Below are positions 1 to 10,658 of a stretch of 18,732 bases of DNA, piece after piece (the stretch's first letter is position 1; each line of letters begins with the position of its first letter). Where the stretch lies: NCBI GenBank assembly GCA_027604665.1, contig JADGIZ010000232.1, positions 1-18,732 on the forward strand, in the 5' to 3' direction. Under the pieces are notes generated by a model. The model searched no databases and was not told the origin of the DNA. It worked only from the letters and a program-made list of their open reading frames with translations. The stretch is from Polyrhizophydium stewartii. Its lineage: Eukaryota > Chytridiomycota > Chytridiomycetes > Rhizophydiales. A program made the position numbers and the translations under genes.

Positions 1-99
1 CGCCCCGGCCGCCCATGCCCCCGTGCCCGGCTGCCCGCCGTCGCCCGCCCGCTGTGCCATGCAATGGGCCTGACGCATGGCCCGCCGCCGCCGCCGCAG

Positions 100-2225
100 G
101 ACTTCTCCATTTCGTGCGGGCCCAACTATCCGACCGAGTCACCCAAGGGTGCGTCGCGGCCACGCCCATGAGCCCCAGCCCGCCATGCGGCCGGCTGGCC
201 CGCCGACCGAGGCGCCGCGCCCGCACCCTGGGCGCCGCGCGCCGGATCCGCATGCCGGCCGCAGCATCGCATGCGGGGGGCGGGGCTCCCACGCCCAGGG
301 GGCCGTGCTGACGCCTGTGCGTCATCCCCGCCTTGGATGGCCACCCTCGCCCCATATCGCCCGTGGGCCGGCCTCCGCCTCCTGGCGACAACGCCCGGCC
401 TCGCCGGCCTCGGTCCCGCCGACCACGTCATTCCTGCGGACACACCGCCCTGCCAACAGTCCTCGCCAAGACCACATCCAATGGCGCCGTGCGCTTCAAC
501 CCCAACATCTACGCCTGGTGCGGGCCGCGCGCTCGCCGGACAGAGTGGCCTGGCCAACCCTTGTCCCGAGCCTTTGAAGGCTGGGGAGCCCCTTGCCTGC
601 ATGAATGCGAGCTGACGCCCCTTGCCCCCTGTTCGCGACGATGATTTCCAGCGGCAAGGTCTGCCTGTCGCTGCTCGGCACCTGGTGCGCTCTCGCCCTG
701 TGGCCCCTTGTCCTGTCCATGCGTCTTGGTTGGCCATGATACATCGCTGACACTGACATCGTGCCTCCGCCTCTCCTTCCTTCTCCCATCCTTCTCCCCT
801 CTTCCTCCGACACACAGGCGCGGCGAGGCGTGCGAGAACTGGAGCGCTGTGCACGGGCTCTTAAGCTTGTGCGTCTCGATCCAGTCGCTCATGAGCGACA
901 AGCCCTATTTGAACGAGGTGCGTGTTGAGCCTATCGCCTCGCTTCCCATGTGCTTTCATCCGAGTCGGCCTCTGACGCCTTCGATGCGTCCAACAGCCCG
1001 GGTTCGAGAACTCAAAAGACAATGTTGCGATCGAGAAATACAACCAGAAGATCACTCACGGTGCGCCTGTGCCCCGCCCCCACCCGCGATGACGCTCGAT
1101 GCTCGCAGATAATGCTGATACCGCGCTCGTCGTGATCGCGATTGCCGTTCGAACCCCTGGCAGAGACCCTGCGCGTCTCGATATGCGACCGCTTCGAGCA
1201 GTTGCTCGACATGACCCCGGACGCCAGCCGCAAGGCGTGGTTCTGCCGCTGCTCACAGGCCTCGCCGTTTGCGGATCAGATGAAGCTCATGTTCTTGTGG
1301 TACTACAGCATCTACATGGTGGGGCCGCATGCAGATGCCTGCGCGCCGACGCGCCGATCCTGCTGCTGATGTCGCAAGGGCTGCTGCCATGCAGAAAACC
1401 ACGGAAACCGCTTCACAGAAGGTCAAGGTCGGCCAGAGTGAGTGGGCCGCGCATGCGCACTCGCATCCTGCCCACAACCAGCACTGATGGCGAGCTGCGC
1501 CTTCTTGTTCGCCGTGCGCTTCACGCAGAGTTTGATGTGACGCGCTTCGAGCACTCGGGCAACACCATGATCGGCACGTTCGACTACCCTGCGCTGCAGG
1601 CTCGCCTGACCCAGATCCACGAACGCATCATGGCCGAGTCGGCAGAGTGGATCGGCATGTCGCGCAAGTCGATTGACGACCAGCTGTTGATTGTCGGCAA
1701 CCTGACGGCGCAGTTCAGCCAAATCCAGACGTCCAAGGAGTTTGAGTCGGACATGTCGATTGAGCTCGTAGACGACAATCCGTTCCACTGGCGCGTGGTG
1801 ATTTTTGGGCCGCGCGGCACAAGCTACGAGGACGGCTTGTTCGAGGCCACGATGGTGTTCCATCCCAACTTCCCGACCGTGCCGCCGAGAATACGCTTCC
1901 AGACCAACATCTTCCACGTGCACGTTGCGCCGACTGGCTATGTTTACTACAAGTAAGTGGCAATGTTTTGGATGCATGGGGCGGCCTGGCGCGCGCGGCA
2001 TCGTGCTGACTGGCGGCGTGATGCGCCATCTCGCGCAGGGTCAGCAAGGCCGGCGAGGTCAGGCAGTACCTGAGCGCGCTCAAGTTGCTGCTCGAGGACG
2101 AGCCGAGCACCGCGCCGGCGACGCATCTCAACGTGGACGCGGCCCAGCTGTACTTTGGCGACGAGACGCAGCGGCGCACATACAACCGCAACGCGCGGCG
2201 CTCGGCGCAGCGCAGCCTCGACTGA
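100..2225 (+). CDS. UBE2Z: UBE2Z-like ubiquitin-conjugating enzyme E2 with a second, cysteine-less UBC domain (5' partial)
   Basis: Exons: 100-148, 460-517, 652-684, 818-917, 997-1060, 1164-1318, 1395-1437, 1529-1952, 2039-2225, all in phase; 370 residues are visible and the N-terminus lies left of the window. The first UBC domain carries NPNIYACGKVCLSLLGTW, with the catalytic Cys codon at 662-664, followed by SIQSLMSDKPYLNE, PGFE and HETLRVSICD. These follow the UBE2Z (USE1) pattern, which accepts ubiquitin from an E1 by thioester. From about visible residue 215 a second UBC fold begins: FHWRVVIFGPRGTSYEDGLF, then PPRIRF, and a typical E2 C-terminal helix region. There the HPN motif reads HVH and the catalytic position is Tyr (1945-1947), so this copy should be inactive, like a UEV. 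Seen: both domains in one open chain. Inferred: the dead copy binds a partner or ubiquitin. Two genes wrongly joined is unlikely, because the connecting exon is continuous. Confidence 0.85.
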
Positions 2226-2767
2226 GCGGCAGGCGCCTGACAGAGACCGAGAAGGCAGTTTACCGTTGCAGTGCGACTTGCGTCCTTCCCAATCCGATCC
2301 ACCGACCCGCCAACACACCAACCCACAACCACACCAACAAAACAACCTATCCCACACACAAGAACAGACACAGCTACGCTTTCCTTTTCAGCGAGAGATG
2401 GGCGGCCGGCCATGCCGCGCTTGCATCTCTTGGGCATTGGATGTTGCGTGCTGCTGCCGCATTTGCGTTACAGAACCGCTGCCGGCAGGGTCGGCGGCAC
2501 AAGGGAAAGTGAGGAGGAGGGGGGACGCAGTGCGCTTTGCTTGGCTTGTCCTTGCTCGCAGTTTGTGCACACGGAAATGAATCATGGTACGCCCATTGTC
2601 TAGTTGGCGGCTGCATTGGATGGCTGATATTCGTACCGTTGCGGAGGTGAACTCGGTGTGTACTGCGATGAGCAGAGGACCAAGGCTGCGATCATGGCGG
2701 CAGATCAAGATCCTGAGGGCGCGGGTGCATGGGGCGAGCGATGCGTCCGGCGACCTCGGACGCCGCC
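2226..2767. other. Intergenic stretch, no gene recognised
   Basis: This separates the end of the E2 gene from the favoured ATG of the FIRRM-like gene. It includes an A/C-rich, G-poor tract at about 2285-2375. I found no AATAAA signal, TATA box or conserved reading frame. The downstream gene also has in-frame ATGs at 2729 and 2741, so its 5' end could extend into this stretch. Confidence 0.5.
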
Positions 2768-5700
2768 ATGGACGTCGACGCCGACGCCGCCGCGCACGCC
2801 CCTGCTGCCGCCGCGCTCCTGAAGGTGAGCGGCACCTGCAGCCCGCCTCGACGCCCGTCTCTCTGTGCACCCGCAGCCCACACTGACCGCCGCTCGCAGC
2901 TCGCAGCCACCGCAGCCGCCTTGGCTGGACCCAGCGGCGGCCACAACGGCCACGACGGCAACGGCGGCCCCGGCCAGCACACACAGCCCGCCGACGCTGC
3001 CGCTGCGATTTCGGTGCGCCCGCTCCAATGCTGTGCTTCTCGGTGCTGCTCCCTGCAGCCGTCTCACGCTGCCCCTGCAGGCCAACTGCGCGCTGCTCGA
3101 CGACTTGCGCCGCCTCGCCGACGACATGCGTCCCACGCTGCTGGCCGACCCGCCGTCGCTGGCCGCCGTCTTCGATACACTGCTTGCCGTGCTCACTGCG
3201 TCCAAGGTGCATCGCCCATCGCCTTGCCGTCCGCCCGCTGTCCCGTCCGAGGTCTCCTTCGCTGACTTGCATCGTCCATCACGCAGAGGTCCACTCGAAG
3301 GGGAAACTCGCCCAGGCCTGCCTCGCTGGCCAAGGACATCCAGCGTCTCAACCAGACTGTGAGGCCGCATCTCTGTATTCTGCCCCGAACGCCGAAGTGC
3401 TGACACCCTCCATGTCCAGGCCGCCGCCATCATCGAGATCGTTGCATCGTGCATGGCATCTGCCACGACGGCAGATCCGCAACTTGCGCCGGGTGTGTTG
3501 CGCCAGCGTTGCAAGCATTCGGCGGCAGGCGCCTCGCTGATCTGACAGCATTGCCAACACTGCAGGCATATCAAGTGCGCTGGCAGGCATCCTGCGGGTC
3601 TGCGGATACTGCGTCGCCGAGCGCGACTTCAACCTGCTCAACCACGCGTGGGTGCAGCTCCGTGTCTCCCGCCTCACACCTCTTGTCAACCCGCTGAAAC
3701 ATCAACTGCGGCCACTCGCAGATGGAAAGCTGCAGCCCAGCTGCTTCTCGTGCACCGCACGCATCCGCAGATCCAGGACTGGTGCTTGCGTGTCGTCACG
3801 CAGATGCACGCCGATGTCGCCGTCGCCGTGCGCCAGCCGCACCTCGCCACCGACATGATTCCCGACTCGGCAAAGGCCACGTTCTGCACGCTGGGTGTGC
3901 TATGCGTTGCTGGCGCGCTCACCGCACATTGCCATGCTGACCCTTGACCAGCCAAGTTCTTTCTCACGCACCTTATCTCGCTTATCAAGCAGTTCCAGCG
4001 GCTGCTCATCCAGCCGCAGTTTGTGTCGCTGGCGGCCGACATCATTGTCAATATTGGGTGCGTTCTGACATTGAGCAACTATTTGTCACTCACCTGCTGA
4101 CTCGGGAGCAGCTGCTTTGTGTCGCAGGATGGTCTCTTTGGCCGGCCAGAGGCAGACTCGACGCTCTTTGCAACCGTCCATTCGGCAGTCGCCGTGCTGC
4201 TGCACGCGCTCGACCTTCCTGCGCAGCTCGGCGTGCTGGTTGCGCTCGCGGATGCAGGCACACAGCAGCCTGTAGAACGTACCAACGCGATTCGCGCCTT
4301 CGCACTCGCATCTGGCATGCGGCATGTGCACGCGGGCACGCTTCGGCAAGCGCAGCCGGCCAACGCATCGGTTCTCGGCCTTGTTTCCAAGCTGTTTGCC
4401 GTGCTCGACGACGCAGATCCAACCTTTTTGGTGCTCGTCGCTTCCGACAAGGCGTCGCTGTATTCTGAAATTGTTGTGTCGCTTGGTATGGTTGCTCACA
4501 GCGTCGATCCGGCATCCTGGCCACTTCTCGAGCGAGAGCTGTGGCGTGCGTTGCTGTCGAGCGGGCTGCCGACGACGTGGCTTGTTGCACAGGACGTTCT
4601 CGCGCATATTGCGCATCATGGCAAGTCTCTCGCTGCCAACGCACTGTGGCACTGCCGCTTGTCGCCCTTTTGGCTGACACCTGCGCGATATATTGCCAGT
4701 ACCAGCCGCATTTGAGGGATACCGCACAACTCTGCTACCCACACTCATGTCCCGCCTTGCACCGGGCTCGCCGCTCTTTGCCCGCCTGCGCGGACTGCGC
4801 ATGCGCATATCCGCTTCACCGCTGCCGTTCGACACGAGCCTGCTTCTGCCCGCATCGCTCGCAGTCAACCGCATGACAAACGAGGACCTTGTCGCTCATC
4901 TGCGCCGCTGGGAGACAGCGGTGCTCGACGCGTCGGCGCTGTCAGCAGCACCGCAGACCATGGACGCCGATCTTGCCGCGTTTTTGGGGATCCTGGTGAA
5001 GCTCTGGCTGCATCTGTGCAATCAGCTCGACACCGAGGACGATCCAAGCCGCGCTGTTGAGCACTTTCAACGGCTGCACATCATCGCCACGCCGCTTGCG
5101 CGTATTGCGTCTGCGCCGCTCGATGCCCATCGGCGCCGCTTCCCGCTCGCGGTGGCGGCCGTCGCGGCGTTGCGGGATCCTGTTGTCGATCCGCTCGTGC
5201 TGTATATCGAGGGCACAAGCGGCGCTTTGGAGCATGCACAAGCCATGGCCGATCCAAGCACATCCATTATGCTCGTGAGTGCGCTCTCGTGGCGCGAAGC
5301 GACGGAGAGCGGCGCTAACCGCACTCTATGCAGTCTGCTCGCGCGGCTTCCGCCCTCACCCAGCTTGCGACGGCGATAGCTGCTTGCCTCAGCCAGCAGC
5401 AGGTCGAGCGCATCTTGACCGCCATGGCCGAGTGGTGCCAGATCATGCCGCAGCAGCATCTGCCCGTTTGCTACATGCTCGACTTTATCGGAGCCGTTGC
5501 CTCGCGCTCGTTTGCGGATCTCTCGGTGCGCACTCTCGACGTGGAAGCGCACTGGGTCTCGCTTGTCTCGCTAACCAGCTTGCGCGTCTGCAGACCGTGT
5601 CGGTCATCTTTGAGACGCTGCTCCAGTCGACCGACTGGATGGCCGCTCACCTTGCGAGCGAAACTGCCGTGGCGTTTGCATCCGTCTCTCCCAACGGTGC

Positions 5701-6130
5701 GCCCAAGCTGTCGTCCGGCAGCAAGCGGCTCGTGCAGGCGCTCCTGACGAAATCGGCTTCCCAGGCATCTTGCGTGGGTGCCGCTCTAATGACATGGCTT
5801 GGCGAGGAGCCGCCGACTTGCTGACTGCAGCTCGACTTGGAACAGCGTCCTCTGCCGTGGACTCGATCGCCGAATTTGCCAGTAGCCGGTGGAACAGTGC
5901 TCTCGAGCATCCTGCTCCAGCCGCTCGCAACAGCACCAACGCGGTCGTCGTCGTCGTCTTCGTCATCAGAGTCGTCTCAGGCATCATCTTCGCTCGCAGC
6001 AAGCCTCGCCGCCGTGCGTGCACATCTCATGGGCGACCGCCGCCCCGCGCGCTTCTCGGAGCACGACCGCGCCGCGATGCGCGAGATCCACAACCTGCTT
6101 GGCGCCGCTCTGTCTTCCGGGCCGTATTGA
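2768..6130 (+). CDS. FIRRM: FIRRM/C1orf112-like helical protein
   Basis: Thirteen exons: 2768-2824, 2900-3013, 3081-3206, 3287-3358, 3420-3492, 3566-3647, 3722-3894, 3952-4057, 4112-4620, 4700-5274, 5334-5525, 5594-5773, 5831-6130. They give 852 residues, about the length I recall for human FIRRM. The product is almost all helix and Leu/Ala-rich (HEAT-like), with no transmembrane segment. Two stretches resemble FIRRM: LERELWRALLSSGLPTTWLV followed by AHIAHHG, and near the C-terminus FETLLQSTDWMAAHLASE followed by a Ser run and a final helix. In animals FIRRM partners the ATPase FIGNL1 and limits RAD51 during recombination; plant relatives act in meiotic crossover control. The match rests on spaced patterns rather than a signature motif, so a different HEAT-like protein is possible. 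In-frame ATGs at 2729, 2741 and 2768 are candidate starts. The ninth intron is GC-AG. The stop is 66 bases from that of the convergent CDC27. Confidence 0.65.
4621..4699 (+). other. GC-AG intron with tandem acceptors
   Basis: The 5' site reads CATCATG|GCAAGT, the classical GC-type donor context. No GT donor in this interval keeps the frame. A GC donor at 4621 leaves phase 1, which matches the acceptor at 4698-4699 and a second CAG six bases further on (4704-4705). Both acceptors restore the long frame up to 5274 and differ by two residues. Confidence 0.75.
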
Positions 6131-6186
6131 CGAGGCCCGAGCGAGCCAACTCCCCACCAATAATATGACTCTTGGCAACCAGATTC

Positions 6187-6192
6187 TTTATT
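6187..6192 (-). terminator. Poly(A) signal of CDC27
   Basis: AATAAA on the minus strand, five bases after the CDC27 stop. It lies between two convergent stop codons (6130 and 6197), so the 3' UTRs of the two genes probably overlap. Confidence 0.6.
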
Positions 6193-6196
6193 GTCG

Positions 6197-9100
6197 TCAC
6201 TCTGCGAACGGGTCCGGAACGCCAATGTCCTCTTCCACCTCGTTGCTGATCGAGTCTGCCGCGAGAATGTCCGACTCGTCAGCACACACCACCAAGGCGA
6301 GCATCCAACACCGAGTACAAGCGCCATTATCGTCCAATCGCCGCCCGACGCACCAATCAGCTCCTTGATCGTCGCCGCGTTCTTGGAGTTGTCGTGCGCA
6401 AGCGTGAGCGCCATGAGAGCCTCGTTGTTGCGTCCGAGTCTCATGAGCGCCTTGCCGAGCAAAAAGTGGATCTTGGCGTCCGGATGGATGTGTGCAATCT
6501 CTCGCGCCTCCATCACCGCCTCGTCATACATCTCCATGTCAAACAGCGCCTGCGCCAGGCCCATCCGGAACGGCAGCGCGTTGGCAGAGATCCTGACCGC
6601 GGCGCGGAACATTTGCAGCGCTTCCTCGCATCTCTCGGGGTCTTTTTGAGCGATCTGCACTCGGTCGAGTCGCGAGGCCGTGCCATGTCGCACGCAGAGC
6701 ATCGTGCGAGGTGGCAGAGTAACAAATTCGCGTCAGATCTCAAGATGCTCGGGAGGAAGGACACCAAGGCGCACACGAACCGAGGCGGCGCTCGACAATA
6801 AGATGGGATTCGTGCCGTTGATTTGGATGGCGCGGCGGATGTGGTAATCGGCGAGCTTGAACTGCTCCTGCCTCAAGTAAATCTCGGAGAGACCAAACCT
6901 GTCCCAACGAATCGAGCCGATCAGTTTTGCGAATGTGCATTGCGCATGCTGTATGCTGGGTAGCAAGTCAAAGCCGCATGCACTCACAGCGCGTTGTAGT
7001 GGCGGTTGTTGAGCCGCAGCGCCGTGCGGAAGCTCGTCGCAGCCTCCTCGCTCTTGTTCTCGTTGAGGTACTCGTGCCCAAGGAGTGTGTGTGCATAGAA
7101 GAACTCAGGGTCCAGCTGCACGGCGCGGCCAAACGCAGAAATGGCCTGTGCGTGGCTCTCCTTGAGTCTACCATGCCCAGCAGCAAACACTTCAGCATCT
7201 GGGTGCAGGCAGACACTTTGTCTGCATCTTTGCTCGCTTTCGCGTGCTGATGTGCCGGCACTTACGAAAAGTAGTTGCCAATCACACACCACGTCTGCGG
7301 CGCGAGCCGGTTGATTGCCTCGAGCTCCTTGCCCAAAAACGAGAGCTCGACGGGCTTCTTGAGGTGCCACAAGCACGTGCCGTATATGTCCATGCCTTCC
7401 ATGCGAGCGGGTTGCATATGGCGCACGCGCTCAAAGTAGATCTCGGCCTATGTCCGCACACACACGCGGGAACGCACAAACCAACCAGGGTCAGCAATCC
7501 AGGTTGCGCACCATGCACTTGCGGGCAAGAGGCGCTGTGTACCTTGGCATAGTCGGTCAGCTCAAAATGGGCTTGCGCCATCTGCAGCCCGAGACGGCGA
7601 AGAAACTGCTGTCAGCCAACGATCTCCAACGCCGCAGGTCAAATTAATGGCATCTTCAAAGCGCACCATGCCCAGCGCGTGTGCGGTGTTAAAGTGCTCT
7701 GTCGGGAGCAGATTGAGCCAGTCGATCGCCTGCCTGCAGTTGTACTGGGCGAGACACAAGTACGCCGATCCAAAGTTGGCCAACAGCTCCGAAACCCGAC
7801 TGATTGCATTCTCGATCTCATTTTTGATGCTTTCCAAAGTACTGGGCGCAGTTGTGTGATGCGCGGCTGGGACCGACACGAGTGATCCGGATACTCCAGT
7901 CGACACCGTCGACGGCACCGACTGCGACGCAAGGCTCAGCAGTTTGGCGGCGCGCTGGTCAGAGTCCTCCGCTCGCACAGACGAGGCCTGCGACTGCTGC
8001 GAGAGCAGGATCTGCGTCGACTGCTGCGACTGCTGCGACTGCTGCGACAGCGGCACCGCGGACGGGATGTTGCCGTCCCGCGTGCGCTTGCGGTTGACGG
8101 ACCCCAGTGTCTGCCAGACGCCAGATCAGCTCGAGACGCGGCAAGCTCGGCGGACGCGGTGGATGGAAACGCACTCTTAACGCGGAGCCGGGGCCTGCAG
8201 AAAGCCCAGATTCGGTGCGCAATGCGGCTTGTCGCCCCGAGCGGGTCTCGGTTGTCCGTAACTTGCGGGCGGTGCCGGGCCGAGACGTTTTGGTGCGAGC
8301 GGACGGCACGGAGGAGGTTGCCGTGTGAGCCCTGCAAGCGTGTCAGCCGAGATGCGGTGGCAGAGTGCGGGATTCTGTCGGGCGGACGTACTCATCGGCT
8401 TCGTCCGCTCGCCGGGCTGGCGCAGCTCGACTCGGGCGCAGGTGGGAAGCCCATCGGCGCAGCATGCCCGCTTTCTCAAACATCCTCGTGGCATCGGGCT
8501 GCATGCCCAGATCGCACAGCGCGGTAAAGGCCGCCCAGTTGAACGGGTCGAGTTCCAGAGCTTTCGCATACGCCTTGGCTGCCTGTTCGTTGCGTCCCGA
8601 CCGCCTGCGTGCCCGTCAGCCCAGCGCGAGTCCGCACCAGGCGGCTCCGGACATCAGTCATTGCCGACAACCAACCTGCGCACGGAGCCCAGCAGCGTGA
8701 ACACACTGGCCCAGTCAAGGTCCAGCCCCGCCGCGGCCTCGGTCGGGGGCGACAGGCCCTCGACGCCGCCTGTGGCCTCGCCGCCCGGCGCGCTGTGCCC
8801 TTGTCCGGACGGCGGCGCCTGGGACGCCTGCAGCGATGCGAACGGCTGCTGCGACGCCAGCGAGCCGAGTGCGGAGGGCTGGCTGCCCAGGGCCGCGGCC
8901 GGCGCCGGCGCCTGGGTGTCGTCCGCATGGCGGCCAACAAGCTTCGCCAGCACGGCCTCTGCGTCTCCCAGGCGGCCGAGGTCGGCGCAGCACTGGCCAT
9001 ACAGCAGCGCCGACGGGCCATGCTGCAGACACGCCGGCTCGAGCGTCCTCACGGCCGCCTGCGGGCTGCCGCCGAGATACTGCGCCCGCGCCAGCAGATA

Positions 9101-9226
9101 GGCCGCCCGGTCGCTCCCCGGATCCACCGCCAGCAGCCGCTCGCACAGGAACACCGCGTTGGCGAAGCTCAAGCTTTGCAGCGCCCGCACCGCGGCTGCC
9201 TCGAGAACCACCGCGGTTGCGTCCAT
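6197..9226 (-). CDS. CDC27: Anaphase-promoting complex subunit 3 (CDC27)
   Basis: Ten exons in transcription order: 9226-8676, 8604-8392, 8331-8175, 8110-7667, 7581-7543, 7447-7266, 7167-6988, 6898-6775, 6654-6354, 6255-6197; total 749 residues, close to the usual size of about 800. CDC27 is a TPR scaffold of the APC/C ubiquitin ligase that docks the Ile-Arg tails of coactivators and APC10. Residues 1-90 form the N-terminal TPR dimerisation region (FANAVFLCERLL, YLLARAQYL), followed by an Ala/Pro/Gln-rich insert. LDPFNWAAFTALCDLG closes that module. Residues 255-400 are low complexity with SQQ repeats. The main TPR array starts near residue 410: YNCRQAIDWLNLLPTEHFNT, MEGMDIYGTCLWHLKK, then HTLLGHEYLNENKSEEA, RHYNALFGLSEIYLRQEQF and IHFLLGKALMRLGRNNEA. 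The tail is short and acidic. Every junction keeps phase and alignment length. The start is the ATG directly before the first TPR. Confidence 0.93.
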
Positions 9227-9435
9227 CGACGTGATGGGCGAGCGAAAGTCGGGCAAAGGGCACAGACAACACCGGCCCGGACTCCCAATCTCCGCCCGAG
9301 GCACCTGCGGACACGAGTGCGCCATGTCCCGACAGCCAGAGAGAGCCCGCACCACACCGCACCACACCGCAGCACTCACACAAACGGGGGATTCCACACT
9401 CGCGTTATCTTCATTCAGCCGCGGCTCGCCAGCCG
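9227..9435 (-). promoter_or_regulatory. CDC27 upstream region and sHSP 3' flank
   Basis: This is all that lies between the sHSP stop and the CDC27 ATG, both on the minus strand, so it must hold the end of one transcript and the start of the next. I see no TATA box or AATAAA. A ten-base unit (accacaccgc) is repeated directly at about 9351-9370. Confidence 0.35.
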
Positions 9436-10188
9436 TCACTGGATCGTAATGCGGTGGCGGCCGTCGCGCTCGGGGACGGCCGCCGCGCGCTCAAACGTCA
9501 CCCGCAGGATGCCTTCGCTGCCGAGCTCGGCGCGGAGCTTGTTTGCGTCTGCCGCAGGCGAGATCGACACCTGCTGCCGGAACAGCGTCGTCGCGCCGTT
9601 CGAGTCGGTTCGCCGGCCTGTGAGCGTGAGAGTGCGTGTGGATGCATCGACTTGGAGCTCAAGGTCCTCCTTGGTCAGGCCTGGGGGCACCGCCATGCGG
9701 TAAGTGATGCCTGTGTCGTCATCTGCGACCTGCGGGAGCGGCAGTCCAAAATGGCTCGTTGCGCTGGTGTCGAGCTTGGCAAGCTGTGTTGCATGATGCG
9801 CCGCAACGCTTGGCACGGCCGGCACGGCCGCATCGGTCTCCATTACGCAACCATCTCCGCTGTTGCTGTCTTCGTCTTCAATGTCCTCCCAGTCGCTGTC
9901 GTTGTCGTCTTGATCAACAATGCTGTCCTTCACCGTCGCCTGGGCCTTCGCATCGTCGACAGCTGTATAGGGCCTGCTCGAGTCCAGGAATGCGTCCTAG
10001 TTGTCGAAAAAGCTGCGCTCAAACATCGCCATGCCCTTGAGCGCACTTTCGAGCATCTCGGCCGCGTGGCTCAGGCTCGATCGTCTCCTCAGTCGGGGCT
10101 TCGAGACGCAGTTGCCGCCGCAGTGCGGCGCCAGCGCCATGTCGAGGATTGACCTGCCAAAGAGAGGTGCGCGCGGAATCAGAAGCAT
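9436..10188 (-). CDS. Small heat-shock protein (alpha-crystallin domain)
   Basis: Two exons, 10188-10047 and 9962-9436, are joined across an 84-base intron (9963-10046; donor GTGCGC, acceptor TACAG) and encode 222 residues. Small heat-shock proteins are ATP-independent holdases that form oligomers and keep unfolding proteins soluble. The alpha-crystallin domain spans about residues 132-206: YRMAVPPGLTKEDLELQV, STRTLTLTGRR, FRQQVSISPAADANKLRAEL, GILRVTF. The C-terminus has the I-x-I oligomerisation motif (RITIQ). The N-terminal arm is unusual in holding a very acidic stretch, DNDSDWEDIEDEDSNSGDG. The intron is a multiple of three and contains an in-frame TAG (9997-9999), so an unspliced reading would look like a broken gene. 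The start is MLLIPRAPLF; an internal Met 17 is an alternative. Heat-shock elements upstream agree with the call. Confidence 0.85.
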
Positions 10189-10245
10189 TCTGTGTTGGTG
10201 CTGTTGTCGGTGTTTGGCCTCTGCCTGCCCCAAGCTGGCACGCTG

Positions 10246-10252
10246 CTTTTAA
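10246..10252 (-). promoter_or_regulatory. TATA-like element of the sHSP gene
   Basis: TTAAAAG on the minus strand, 58 bases before the ATG and 20 bases downstream of the heat-shock element array. This is a normal position for a core promoter, although the match to TATAAA is imperfect. Confidence 0.45.
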
Positions 10253-10271
10253 GCACTCTTGAACGCGTCGC

Positions 10272-10309
10272 GAACATTGCGGAATCTTCGAGAAGGAGCG
10301 CGAATTTTC
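10272..10309 (-). promoter_or_regulatory. Heat-shock element array
   Basis: Alternating GAA and TTC triplets sit at exact five-base spacing: GAA 10272, TTg 10277, GAA 10282, TTC 10287, GAA 10292, (agc 10297), GAA 10302, TTC 10307. Six of eight units are perfect and one has a single mismatch. This is the HSF trimer binding pattern. The core GAA-TTC-GAA (10282-10294) is a perfect three-unit site, placed 84-121 bases before the sHSP ATG. Confidence 0.88.
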
Positions 10310-10658
10310 GACCACCGCGATTCATGCTGACAGCCACGTTGCGAGAAACCGCCTGTCTGGCAGGGCTGGCGCTGCGCGCTGCGCAAGTGTGATAAGCTTG
10401 CTGACTGAACGGTCCGAATTGCAGCGTTAAGGTGGGCAGACTCGAGAGGCCACATATTCTGTCTTCGATGGCAGCCGGTCCACAACGCGAAACAGACTGC
10501 CTGCGGGCACCAATGCACCTGCAGGGTCGTCATAGAGCGGGTTGCATCAAACTGGCATACGGAAGCTCACTATCGTCCTGGACGATCTCTCTCGGGATTT
10601 CCGCACTGCTATATGCACACGCCATCCCCAACCCTGCTCCAACCCCCTTGCGGACCAA
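10310..10658. other. Intergenic stretch, no gene recognised
   Basis: This lies between the heat-shock elements and the inverted repeat arm downstream of paralog A. Open frames here show no family resemblance and no splice structure. I see no RNA gene. Confidence 0.45.

Noticed and set aside
126..854. Long minus-strand open frame over the first 0.85 kb
   Set aside because: It runs antisense across conserved E2 exons and introns, as GC-rich DNA often does, and has no recognisable domain.
1141..1163. GTTCGAACCCC resembling a tRNA B box
   Set aside because: No A box, acceptor stem or anticodon arm fits. The segment is the end of an intron whose acceptor at 1162-1163 is needed for the E2 frame.
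4645..4716. Frameshift or sequencing error in the FIRRM-like gene
   Set aside because: A GC-AG intron with consensus GCAAGT donor restores the frame without assuming an error.
7959..8070. CTGCGACTG repeats as a possible CRISPR-like or mobile repeat
   Set aside because: They are Gln/Ser codon repeats inside CDC27 exon 4.
9997..9999. In-frame TAG splitting the sHSP reading frame, suggesting a pseudogene, stop readthrough or a reassigned codon
   Set aside because: A phase-1 intron (9963-10046, GTGCGC to TACAG) removes it exactly and leaves an open frame of 222 residues.
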